From: VFKU01 sp964411925
GTDB taxonomy: Bacteria > Hydrogenedentota > Hydrogenedentia > Hydrogenedentales > GCA-2746185
Assembly: GCA_964411925.1 (NCBI GenBank)
Contig: CAYPNI010000004.1
Span: forward strand, 1 to 64,000
Direction of reading: 5' to 3'
Length of the DNA: 64,000 nt
Below the pieces are notes generated by a model. The model did not search any database. It saw nothing but the letters and a program-made list of their open reading frames with translations, and had not been told where the DNA came from. A program made the translations under genes and the position numbers. Numbering within the stretch: position 1 is the stretch's first letter; every line of letters begins with the position of its first letter. Positions 1 to 7,629 of this stretch are shown here, piece after piece.

Positions 1-710
1 CGATCGAGTTCAAGCCGGGCAGCGAAGTCGTGCACCACATCATCGGGCACGCGACCTCCGGCGAGCACGCGGGCGACACGACGCGCGGCATGCTGGGCGG
101 CAATGCGCCCGGCGCGGACCAGTCCGAGTGGCCCGCGGGTTACGGGATCTTCCTGCCGAAAGGTTCGTCGATCACGTTCGCGATGCACTACCACAAGGAA
201 CCGGGCCCGGGCACGGGCAAGTGGGACAGCTCGCAGATCGGCATTCAGTTCCACCCGGCCGACATGAAAGTCACGCACCCGGTCAGCATCTTCCCGATTT
301 CGCACGGCGCGTTTGAGATCCCGCCGCACCACGGGAACTGGAAGGTGGGATCGTCGCACACGTTCACGGAAGACACGACGCTGCTCTCGATGCTGCCGCA
401 TATGCATCTGCGCGGCACGAAGGCGATCTACACCGCGTTCTACCCGGACGGCAACAGCGAAGTGCTGCTCGACGTGCCGAGCTGGGACTTCAACTGGCAG
501 ACGGGCTATGACTTTGCCGAACCCAAGACACTGCCGGCGGGCACGCGGGTCGAGATGGAGTTCTGGTTCAACAATTCGAACGAGCGCGCCGAGATCGCGG
601 GCTTCGATGCCGCGGAGGCGATCAGCTTTGGCGGGCCGACGACGGACGAGATGGACCTCGCCTGGGTGACGGTCGCGCCGAAGGCCGAGAAGGAATTCCC
701 CGGAGACTGA
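1..710 (+). CDS. Copper type II ascorbate-dependent monooxygenase-like protein, 5'-truncated by the window edge
   Basis: Only the C-terminal half is present; the frame is open from base 3 and ends at TGA 708-710. The fragment has the copper-ligand motifs of the PHM/DBH-type fold: a His-His pair (VVHHI, about base 30), an MHYH segment followed by KEPGPGTG, and PHMHLRG (about base 397). It aligns through its whole length with the C-terminal halves of the proteins at 5821, 14629 and 15995, all of which carry an N-terminal CxxCH heme. The missing part therefore probably holds a heme and a signal peptide. Predicted role is an extracytoplasmic oxidation using copper and electrons from the heme; the substrate cannot be read from sequence. 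A terminator follows, then a DUF2911-type gene, the same order as at 15995-17434. Confidence 0.85.
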   Translation, partial: IEFKPGSEVVHHIIGHATSGEHAGDTTRGMLGGNAPGADQSEWPAGYGIFLPKGSSITFAMHYHKEPGPGTGKWDSSQIGIQFHPADMKVTHPVSIFPISHGAFEIPPHHGNWKVGSSHTFTEDTTLLSMLPHMHLRGTKAIYTAFYPDGNSEVLLDVPSWDFNWQTGYDFAEPKTLPAGTRVEMEFWFNNSNERAEIAGFDAAEAISFGGPTTDEMDLAWVTVAPKAEKEFPGD

Positions 711-739
711 TCCGGGCGCGAACAGTTGAGTCGAGTTCG

Positions 740-771
740 GAGGGGCCCGGTAAACGCCGGGTCCCTCTTTT
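740..771 (+). terminator. Rho-independent terminator
   Basis: Ten-base-pair stem (741-750 with 757-766, one G-U pair), a 6-nt loop and the tract CTTTT. It closes the truncated monooxygenase-like gene before the next gene at 828. Confidence 0.8.
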
Positions 772-827
772 GAGTCCAATTGGAAACGCCGCAGGGCTGC
801 CAGGGCGGCGCCGAGGAAGGACACGCT

Positions 828-1805
828 ATGAAGAGACACATGGGCGTCGCGGGAATCGCAATTGCAATGCTGGGGCTCGTGCTGGTGCCGGCGTGCCCGA
901 CGTCGGCGGAAGACCCGATCCGGACCTCGCTGGATTCGTCGGGCGCGCGGAACTTCATGGGCAAGTGGACGCTTTCGATCGATTTCAATGGGCGATCGAT
1001 GGAAACGAATCTGAACGTGGTCGATCTGGAAGGCAAGGTCGGCGCGACGATCGATTCGCCCCAGCAACCTGAACCGAGCGCGATCGAGGACATCACGATC
1101 AACGAGCGCGGGCAAATGGTGATGAAGTACCCGCTGACGTTCGGGCAGCAGTCGTTCAAGATCACGCTAACGGCGGGACTGGTTCCGGACGGGCTCGAGG
1201 GCACGCTCGTCGAAGAGAGCGGCCTGTTCGAGGCGGCGTTCGTGGGCAAGACGGCGGTGGGCGGCGATCCCGAGGGAGAGCAACAGAGCCGCCGCAACCG
1301 CCGGATGGCCGCCAACCAGGCGCGGCTTCGGTTCGGCAGCGAGTCGGTGCTGATCAGTTTTCATCCGCTGAAACTCGATTCCGAGGACCACAAGCGGTTG
1401 GCGGAGGTGAAGGACGGCGAGGTGTTCGAGTTCGTCGGCGGGCGCGCGACGAAACTGATGACGGACGTGAACATGAAGTTCGCCGAGGTGCTCATCGAAA
1501 CGGAAAACGCCGCGCCGGATTATCCCGGTGTGTACAGCTTGTGGCTCAAGCGCGCGCCGGACGGCTGGCGCCTCGTGTTCAACGAGGAAGCCGATATCTG
1601 GGGCACGATGTACAACGAGGCGGCGACGAAGACGGAGATCAAGCTTGCGGCGGGGACTGCCGCCGAGCCGTCGGAAACGTTCAAAGTGATTCTCGAAGAG
1701 AAAGAGAGCGGCGGCGTGCTCAAGCTCGTCTGGGGCGATCAGGAATGGTCGGCCCCGTTCGACGTGGACGCGGGCGAGGCGAAGAGCGCCGCGGCGCAGC
1801 CGTAA
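828..1805 (+). CDS. Secreted two-domain protein with C-terminal DUF2911-like domain
   Basis: 325 residues from ATG 828, preceded by GAGGAAGG at 813-820; an earlier in-frame start would only add a low-complexity stretch before the signal peptide. Residues 1-24 form a signal peptide ending near PTSAED. Residues about 40-145 resemble a small beta-barrel (GKWTLSIDFNG). Residues about 165-315 match the DUF2911-like pattern of the protein at 17434: PGVYSLWLKR, a WGTMY motif and a C-terminal GDQEWSAPF. The biochemical role of DUF2911 is unknown. It sits directly after a copper monooxygenase-like gene, as does its relative, so it may be an accessory of that enzyme (inference). Confidence 0.75.
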   Translation: MKRHMGVAGIAIAMLGLVLVPACPTSAEDPIRTSLDSSGARNFMGKWTLSIDFNGRSMETNLNVVDLEGKVGATIDSPQQPEPSAIEDITINERGQMVMKYPLTFGQQSFKITLTAGLVPDGLEGTLVEESGLFEAAFVGKTAVGGDPEGEQQSRRNRRMAANQARLRFGSESVLISFHPLKLDSEDHKRLAEVKDGEVFEFVGGRATKLMTDVNMKFAEVLIETENAAPDYPGVYSLWLKRAPDGWRLVFNEEADIWGTMYNEAATKTEIKLAAGTAAEPSETFKVILEEKESGGVLKLVWGDQEWSAPFDVDAGEAKSAAAQP

Positions 1806-1870
1806 CGGACAAAAATTCAGGCGGCCGATACACGCGATCGGACCGGTTCAACCCAGCCAGGACGGAGACC

Positions 1871-1910
1871 GGGGCGCGAATCCCTCAGGGTTCGCGCCCC
1901 GCTTCATTTT
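1871..1910 (+). terminator. Rho-independent terminator
   Basis: Perfect 10-bp inverted repeat GGGGCGCGAA / TTCGCGCCCC (1871-1880 and 1891-1900) with a 10-nt loop, followed by GCTTCATTTT. It lies downstream of the DUF2911-like gene. Confidence 0.7.
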
Positions 1911-1955
1911 GAGTTTGCGGGATACCGATGAAGCCTCGCGTTCGGCTGAACTTCC

Positions 1956-2044
1956 GCAGGCTGGAAGCCTGCGCCACCAGACCTGGATTCCGGCGTTATG
2001 CGGCGTTTGGCTACGCCCGCGCAGGCTGAACCCCGCGCCACCAG
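1956..2044. repeat. Two imperfect copies of a REP-like palindromic unit
   Basis: Copy 1 (from 1956) is a 7-bp stem GCAGGCT / AGCCTGC around a GGA loop, followed by GCCACCAG. Copy 2 begins at 2021 with GCAGGCTG, has lost the perfect stem, and again ends in GCGCCACCAG followed by a CTGGA..CCGG stretch shared with copy 1. The period is about 65 bp. The repeat fills the gap between the convergent genes ending at 1805 and 2064, which otherwise holds only the terminator at 1871. A related palindrome lies at 13937. Confidence 0.55.
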
Positions 2045-2063
2045 AGCTGGACGCCGGTACTGC

Positions 2064-2882
2064 CTAGTTCTGATCTTCGAACCACCAGTCGTCTTCGGCG
2101 TATTTCTGTTTCTCTTCGAGCAACGCGGCGTACCACGCGTCGAACTCGCCCTGCGGCTCAACGGTGACGAACCCGCGCATGGTGTAGTGGTTGATCCCGC
2201 AGAGCTGGGCGCAGGCGATCTCGAAGTCGCGTTCTGGATCGCCGGTGCGTTCGCGAAATTCGGCGGTGGTCATCGTCGGCCTGAACCGGACGGGGACGAA
2301 CATGCCGGGAATCGCGTCCTGCTTCACGCGAAACTCGGGCAGGAAGAAGCTGTGGATGACGTCCTTGCTGCTGAGGTTCACGCGGATGGGACGACCGGCC
2401 GGCAGGTGCAACTGGTTGAGCGTGGTGATGTCGTCCTTGCCCGCGGGGTCGTCGTTGTCGAGACCGAGCGTGTTGAGCACGTCGTCCACGAGTGCGGGAC
2501 TCGTCCGGCCGAAGACGCCGTCCGGCCCGGCGTAGTGCACGTTCCACTGGAACTGCTGGCCCACGACCCGCAGGACGAACACGTCCGCCGGGTCCGCCGC
2601 GGCGTCAATCTGCCGGTGCCAGAACGGCAACGCGAAGGCCGCGAGCAGCACCGCCTCGGCCACGGCCATCAGGGCGATCGGCAGGAACGGCAGCCCGCCG
2701 CGGATGCCGGCGTAGTCCGCGCGGGGATGGCGCCTGCAGCGGAACCGGAGCAACGCCGCGGCATACCACGCGCCCCAGCCGGCGAATGCGAGCACCATGA
2801 CGAGGTGCAGGATCACGATGAACTCGTCGATGCGTCCGCCGTGCTCGGAGGCGATCAGCGGAAACCCCAGCCAGCGGCTCAT
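2064..2882 (-). CDS. coxB: Cytochrome c oxidase subunit II
   Basis: 272 residues. Two N-terminal membrane helices (about 20-45 and 65-88) precede a periplasmic CuA cupredoxin domain. CuA ligands are visible: His in DVIHSFFLPEF and the C-terminal CAQLCGINHYTM signature with two Cys, His and Met. The usual Glu between the cysteines (CSExC), whose side chain binds Mg in well-studied oxidases, is Gln here. No cytochrome c domain is fused. The ATG overlaps the coxA stop by four bases (ATGA), so translation is probably coupled. The protein accepts electrons from a c-type cytochrome and passes them to heme a in subunit I. Confidence 0.95.
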   Translation of the reverse strand: MSRWLGFPLIASEHGGRIDEFIVILHLVMVLAFAGWGAWYAAALLRFRCRRHPRADYAGIRGGLPFLPIALMAVAEAVLLAAFALPFWHRQIDAAADPADVFVLRVVGQQFQWNVHYAGPDGVFGRTSPALVDDVLNTLGLDNDDPAGKDDITTLNQLHLPAGRPIRVNLSSKDVIHSFFLPEFRVKQDAIPGMFVPVRFRPTMTTAEFRERTGDPERDFEIACAQLCGINHYTMRGFVTVEPQGEFDAWYAALLEEKQKYAEDDWWFEDQN

Positions 2883-4624
2883 GCGGTGGCCGCCTCGTGC
2901 TGCGGGCTGAAATCGCGCGGCGCCCCGGGCACGCTGTATTCGTACGGTCCGCGGTGGACCGTGGGCGCGGCCGCGAAGTTACCGTGCGGCAACGGCGGGG
3001 ACGGCGCCGCCCACTCGAGCGTGGTGGCGGCCCAGGGGTTCTCGTCCGTGCGCCGGCCGAACGCGAGGCTCCACGCGAGGTTCGCCAGGAAGAAGAGTTG
3101 GACGCCGGCGAGCGCGAACGCGGAATGCGACATCACCTTGTTGAGCACGAGCACGGGTTCGGCGTGCGAATAGTTCGCGCCGCCGTCGTACAGCCGCCTC
3201 GATACGCCCGCGAATCCCTGGACGAGCATCGGGAAAAAGATCCCGTTCATGAACAGCAGCGTCGGCCAGAAATGCAGGTGGCCCAGCACCGGGTTGAGTT
3301 TCTTGCCGGTCAGTTTGGGGAACCAGTGATAGATGCCGGCGAAGATAGCGAAGATCGTCCCCGGCGCGACGATGTAATGGAAGTGGCCGACGACGTAGAG
3401 CGTGTCGTGCAGGTAGACGTCGGACATGGCGAGCCCGAGCGGCAGGCCGGTCAGTCCGCCGATGCCGAACATCGGCAGGAATGCCGCCGCGAAGAGCATC
3501 GGCGTCGTGAACCGGATCGAACCGCCCCACAACGACGCGATGAAAACTGTCAGCAGCACGATCGACGGGACGGAAATGACCATCGTCGTGATTTCGAAGA
3601 ACGCGTTCATCACGCTGCCCATGCCGGTGAGGTACATGTGGTGGGCCCAGACGACAAACGAGAGGAACCCGACCATGAGCACGGCGGCAACGGCGGAGCG
3701 ATACCCCCAGAGAGGCCGACGCGAATTGCTGGTGATGACTTCGGCGATGATGCCCATGGCGGGGAGCACGAGCACGTAGACCTCGGGGTGGGCGAGGAAC
3801 CAGAACAGGTGCTGCCAGAGCAGCGGGCTGCCGCCGCCTGTCGCAGCGATGGGCTCGCCGCTGACCACGAGGCCGCTCGGGAGGAAGAAGCTCGTGCCGA
3901 GCACGCGGTCGGACAATTGCAGCACGCTGGCGGCCTGCAGCGGCGGGAACGCGAGCAGCAGCAGGAACGCGGAGACGAATTGCGCCCAGACGAAGAACGG
4001 CATCCGGGCGAATGACATGCCCGGCGCGCGGAGTTGCACGATCGTCGCGATCATGTTGACCGAGCCGAGCAGCGTGGACGCGATGAAGACGAACATGCCG
4101 GCCAGCCAGAACGTCTGCCCGTTGGTCGCGATCACGGACAACGGGGGGTACGACGTCCAGCCGGAGTTCGCCGGGCCGTCCGGCAACAGAAAACTCGCGA
4201 GGACGATGAGCCCTCCGGCGAGGTACGTCCAGTAGCTCAGCATGTTGATGCGCGGGAAGGCCATGTCCGGCGCGCCGATTTGCAGCGGCACGAGGTAGTT
4301 GCCGAAGGCGCCGACGAGCATCGGCACGACGGCGAGGAAAACCATGATCGTGCCGTGCATCGCACCGAGGGAGTTGTAGAACCCGGAGGTCATGCGCCCT
4401 TCGGGCATCAGGTCGTTCGACGAACTGATCGCCTGCCCGAGCCCCGGCACCGCGCGGCCCGGATAGGCCAGTTGCCACCGAATGAGCAGAACCAACGAAA
4501 GCCCGATGAACAAAAACGCGGCGGCGGTCAGGCCGTATTGGATGCCGATGACCTTGTGGTCGGTGGAGAATATATAGCGCTGCCAGAAGGGCGGGCGGTG
4601 CGAATTCTCAGACGTGGTAACCAC
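2879..4624 (-). CDS. coxA: Heme-copper oxidase subunit I lacking the K-channel lysine
   Basis: 581 residues with about 12 membrane helices. A-type features: STDHKVIG at the N-terminus; D-channel residues in GNYLVPLQIGAPDMAFPRIN; LAHPEVYVLVLP with the D-channel Glu and the cross-linked Tyr; HH in the WAHHMYLTGM segment; VGHFHYIV for heme a and a3 histidines. The segment that in A-type enzymes reads VPTGIKxF reads VPSIVLLT here (3541-3600), so the K-channel Lys is Leu and the nearby Thr is Ser. The next residues, WGGSIRFTTPML, align again with A-type enzymes. It is second in an operon after the cupredoxin-like lipoprotein (74-nt gap) and before coxB. No subunit III is present nearby. Confidence 0.95.
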   Translation of the reverse strand: MVTTSENSHRPPFWQRYIFSTDHKVIGIQYGLTAAAFLFIGLSLVLLIRWQLAYPGRAVPGLGQAISSSNDLMPEGRMTSGFYNSLGAMHGTIMVFLAVVPMLVGAFGNYLVPLQIGAPDMAFPRINMLSYWTYLAGGLIVLASFLLPDGPANSGWTSYPPLSVIATNGQTFWLAGMFVFIASTLLGSVNMIATIVQLRAPGMSFARMPFFVWAQFVSAFLLLLAFPPLQAASVLQLSDRVLGTSFFLPSGLVVSGEPIAATGGGSPLLWQHLFWFLAHPEVYVLVLPAMGIIAEVITSNSRRPLWGYRSAVAAVLMVGFLSFVVWAHHMYLTGMGSVMNAFFEITTMVISVPSIVLLTVFIASLWGGSIRFTTPMLFAAAFLPMFGIGGLTGLPLGLAMSDVYLHDTLYVVGHFHYIVAPGTIFAIFAGIYHWFPKLTGKKLNPVLGHLHFWPTLLFMNGIFFPMLVQGFAGVSRRLYDGGANYSHAEPVLVLNKVMSHSAFALAGVQLFFLANLAWSLAFGRRTDENPWAATTLEWAAPSPPLPHGNFAAAPTVHRGPYEYSVPGAPRDFSPQHEAATA

Positions 4625-4698
4625 TCGTCAGGCCCCGAAACCGACTCTCGTTGTGCTGGAAGAACCGTTCGCGCCGGATTGTAATCGACTTTGCGGCG

Positions 4699-5445
4699 TT
4701 ATTGCGCCTTGGGCCGTGTGAACGTGAAATCCGCCTGGACGGGCGCGCCCTCCCCCACTTTCACCGTTACGGTGCGCGTGCCCAACACTTCGTGCCATGC
4801 CTCGATCTCGTAGTCTCCGGGCGGCAGGTTGTCGATGCTGAACGTCCCGTCTGCAGTCGTCACGGCGAAGAACGGGTGGTCGAGCACGGCGCAGTAGGCC
4901 TCCATCCATGCGTGGACGTCGCACTTGATTTTGAACGGCGGCTCGGGCTTCTGGAAAACGTGCTCGAACTCGCGTTCCGTGGCCGACATGGCGCGATTCA
5001 CCTCGCGGTTTTCCGCGGGCAACGGGTGGACGTTGTGCTGCAATCCGTCGGGATTGGTGAATTTCACCGGCTGGCCGACGCGCAGCACGAAGACGTGCGG
5101 CGAATACCGGCAGCCTTGTTGGGTCACTTCGACGGGCACCGTGGGCGATTCGTAGGTCGCGCCCGCCGGAAGGCCCTTCACGACACGCACGATTACGTTC
5201 GCGATCGTGTTGCCCTCGCCGGTGACCATGAACTCGGTCAGCAGCGGGTTCGCGTCGTCGTGCAGCTTCGCACAGCCTGGATCGGCGTTCACCTGGACGG
5301 GACGCATCGCGGGCACGCGGCCGTCGAACACCACCTTCCCGGTGATGCTGCCGGCTTCGGCGACGGGCACGATCGGCGACGCGCAACCCGCAAGTATTAC
5401 CGCCGCGACGCTCGATAGCAGCCTGGGAATCGTCGTTCGAGTCAT
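4699..5445 (-). CDS. Cupredoxin-like lipoprotein with carboxypeptidase-regulatory-like domain
   Basis: 248 residues with a lipobox (LAGC, Cys21), so probably anchored in a membrane facing the periplasm. A first beta-domain (about 33-185) ends with a possible type 1 copper site: His137 (LQHNV), Cys175, His178 and Met181 (CDVHAWM). Residues about 195-240 (TFSIDNLPPGDYEIEAW) resemble a carboxypeptidase regulatory-like or Cna-B-type domain. Similar lipoproteins are often annotated as methylamine-utilisation or plastocyanin-like. It is the first gene of the operon with coxA and coxB, so it may deliver electrons or copper to the oxidase (inference). Start ATG 5445 faces the divergent gene at 5821. 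Confidence 0.75.
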   Translation of the reverse strand: MTRTTIPRLLSSVAAVILAGCASPIVPVAEAGSITGKVVFDGRVPAMRPVQVNADPGCAKLHDDANPLLTEFMVTGEGNTIANVIVRVVKGLPAGATYESPTVPVEVTQQGCRYSPHVFVLRVGQPVKFTNPDGLQHNVHPLPAENREVNRAMSATEREFEHVFQKPEPPFKIKCDVHAWMEAYCAVLDHPFFAVTTADGTFSIDNLPPGDYEIEAWHEVLGTRTVTVKVGEGAPVQADFTFTRPKAQ

Positions 5446-5820
5446 GTTCGAAGGCCCTTCATATCTCTAGTCGTTTCAATGACTTAAACACAGTTCGTCG
5501 CAGGTGGTTCCGGTTTTCCGTTCAAGGTACCAATCCCCGCAGACAGACTTCAAAAGCGCGCAGTCCATTCAGTTCCGGGTCTATTGCACCGATTATTGGC
5601 CGATCACGCCAGTTCGTCGAACGATTGGCGCACGCTGAAAAGGATTGGCGGTACTTCGTAAGTTACAGGGCACCAATACGTTGCGATGGAGTTTCATATC
5701 GGTATCAAGGCGGGATCGGCATTTGCGTTCCTCACCGGCGGGAGCACGCGATCGTCAAACGATCGCGGCCGTCGCAGGGTCTAACCAGCGGATACGTATA
5801 GCAAAGCGGGAGAGTTACTC
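5446..5820. other. Divergent intergenic region with an inverted repeat
   Basis: 375 bp between the cox operon and the gene at 5821; no coding potential was seen. It holds an 8-bp inverted repeat GCGATCGT-CAA-ACGATCGC (5748-5766), a possible operator about 55 bp before the start of the + gene, and two nearby copies of GATTGGCG. The RBS GGGAGAG ends nine bases before ATG 5821. No convincing sigma-70 promoter was identified. Confidence 0.4.
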
Positions 5821-7386
5821 ATGGGCATGAAATTCAACGTGGGTGTGCTGCTGGCGGCGTTGCCGGCGGCTTTCATGACGGTCTCGGCCTCGGCGGGCGT
5901 GCCGGGCCGGCCGACGTACACCAAGGACGTCGCGCCGATCATGAATGCGCGGTGCGTCGCGTGCCATCGGCCGGGCGAGTCGGCGCCGATGTCCCTCACC
6001 TCGTATGAAGAGGTGCGCCCATGGGCGAAATCGATCCACGAGAACGTATCCGCGCGCGTGATGCCGCCGTGGCATGCGGACAAGGGCATTCGCGAATTCT
6101 CCAACGACCGCAGCCTGACCGACGACGAGGTCGCCACGATCGTCAAGTGGTGCGAGCAAGGCGCGAAACAGGGCGACCCGAACGATATGCCGCCCGCGCC
6201 GGAATTTCCGGACGGCGAGTGGCGCCTGGGTGAACCGGATATGGTGGTGACGTTTGCCGAGTTCAACGTTGCGGCCAACAGCCCGGACCAGTTCGCAAAC
6301 CTCCCCTACCAGCTCGACATGGACGAGGACCGCTGGCTGACGGCGATCGAGGTGAAACCGAGCAATCGCAAGGTCACGCACCACGTGATCGTGTACCAGA
6401 CCGAGGGCAACCAGCCGCCGCAGGGCTGGCTCGCGGCGTGGGCCGCGGGCACAGAGCCGATGGTGTTCCCGGAGACGACGGGCCGGCTGCTGAAGAAGGA
6501 CGCGACGCTGATCGCAGACATGCATTACCACGCGGCCGACACGGCGGAAACCGACGCGACCAGCATCGGGCTGCACTTCGCCGATGCGTCCGCGATCCAG
6601 AAGGAAGTGATCAATCTTTGGATCGTGAACGAGAACTTCGAGATCCCCGCGGGCAATCCGAGTTACAAGTCCCGCTCGTCGTTCACGTTTCCGCAGGACA
6701 GCTACCTGCTGAGCTTCCTTCCGCACATGCACTACCGCGGCAAGAGCTTCTCGTACACGGCGAAGTATCCCGACGGCCGCAAGGAAACGCTGATGAGCGT
6801 GAGCAACTACGATTTCGGCTGGCAGACGCAGTACATGCTCTCGGAGCCGATCTTCGTGCCAAAGGGCACGCGCATCGACTGCCTGGCCGAGTGGGACAAC
6901 AGCGCGAACAACCCGCGCAACCCCGACCCGACGGTGACGGTGCGGAACGGCGAGCAGTCGTTCGATGAGATGATGATCGGCTTTGTGGACTACATCGTCG
7001 CGGACGGGCTGCGGCCGAAATCCATTCCCGACATGCTGGCGGAGAAACAGGCCGAACTGGTGGCGGCGCACGCCTCGGGCGTCTACGATACGGCGATCAT
7101 CGAAGACGACGCCGAAGAAGGCGAAATGACGCCGAGCATGCTGTACCTGCCGCGCGAAGGCAACGGCACCTGGTTCATCGGCCTGATGGGCAATGTCTAC
7201 GAGGCGTCCGTGACGAACCCTGTGTGGCAGGGTGACGCGGTGACGGCGACGGCCGCGATCGCGGGGCTGGGGTCCTTCCAGTTCGAGGCGACGCTGGACA
7301 CCGCCGCGGGGACGCTGACCGGACGTCTGTTCGCGCCGGGGACGGACCAGTTCAACATGACCGTGCGAGGCAAAAGCGTGCACTGA
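5821..7386 (+). CDS. c-type heme / copper monooxygenase-like fusion protein with C-terminal extension
   Basis: 521 residues. A signal peptide ends near SASAG (residue 25). One c-heme motif CVACH lies near residue 45 in a compact cytochrome domain with the family-typical MPPWHA segment. Residues about 140-400 form the copper monooxygenase-like part: THHV (His pair), MHYH and LPHMHYRG. Unlike its relatives it has about 110 extra C-terminal residues forming a beta-rich domain (NGTWFIGLMGNVYEASV) recalling the first domain of the protein at 828. The start is supported by GGGAGAG. A terminator with a TTCG loop follows. Predicted to be periplasmic; substrate unknown. Confidence 0.85.
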   Translation: MGMKFNVGVLLAALPAAFMTVSASAGVPGRPTYTKDVAPIMNARCVACHRPGESAPMSLTSYEEVRPWAKSIHENVSARVMPPWHADKGIREFSNDRSLTDDEVATIVKWCEQGAKQGDPNDMPPAPEFPDGEWRLGEPDMVVTFAEFNVAANSPDQFANLPYQLDMDEDRWLTAIEVKPSNRKVTHHVIVYQTEGNQPPQGWLAAWAAGTEPMVFPETTGRLLKKDATLIADMHYHAADTAETDATSIGLHFADASAIQKEVINLWIVNENFEIPAGNPSYKSRSSFTFPQDSYLLSFLPHMHYRGKSFSYTAKYPDGRKETLMSVSNYDFGWQTQYMLSEPIFVPKGTRIDCLAEWDNSANNPRNPDPTVTVRNGEQSFDEMMIGFVDYIVADGLRPKSIPDMLAEKQAELVAAHASGVYDTAIIEDDAEEGEMTPSMLYLPREGNGTWFIGLMGNVYEASVTNPVWQGDAVTATAAIAGLGSFQFEATLDTAAGTLTGRLFAPGTDQFNMTVRGKSVH

Positions 7387-7414
7387 GCTGGACGAGGCGG
7401 AGGAGACCGGTCGA

Positions 7415-7457
7415 CGAGATTGCTTCGTCGCGAATTCCTCTCCTCGCAACAACGGAA
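7415..7457. repeat. Short dispersed repeat, GATTGC..GCAA type, copy 1
   Basis: The stretch GAGATTGCTTCGTCGC followed by TCCTCGCAA matches the element at 35285-35325 (GAGATTGCTGCGTCGC, then CTCCTCGCAATGAC). Ends are weakly palindromic (TTGC / GCAA). It lies in intergenic DNA just before a terminator. Confidence 0.5.
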
Positions 7458-7463
7458 TGTCAG

Positions 7464-7489
7464 GGCCCGGACTTCGGTCCGGGCCTTTT
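7464..7489 (+). terminator. Rho-independent terminator with TTCG tetraloop
   Basis: Nine-base-pair stem GGCCCGGAC / GTCCGGGCC closed by TTCG and followed by TTTTC. It terminates the gene ending at 7386. Confidence 0.85.
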
Positions 7490-7629
7490 CGTGTTTCCGG
7501 GCTCGTTGATGCATGCGCGGCAGGCATGTGCTAGGCTGTCCCGCGCTGTGTGGCTGGGACGCGGCGCGTTCCGTGGGACGCGGCGCGTTTCGGCGTGGGC
7601 GGGCGATTACCTCGGAGAGTATCGAATTC

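Noticed and set aside
5815..7527. Long antisense frame opposite the heme-copper gene at 5821, and similar long frames opposite coxA, pntB and secDF
   Set aside because: They are Arg/Ala/His-rich mirror frames of GC-rich genes without motifs, RBS or plausible starts.
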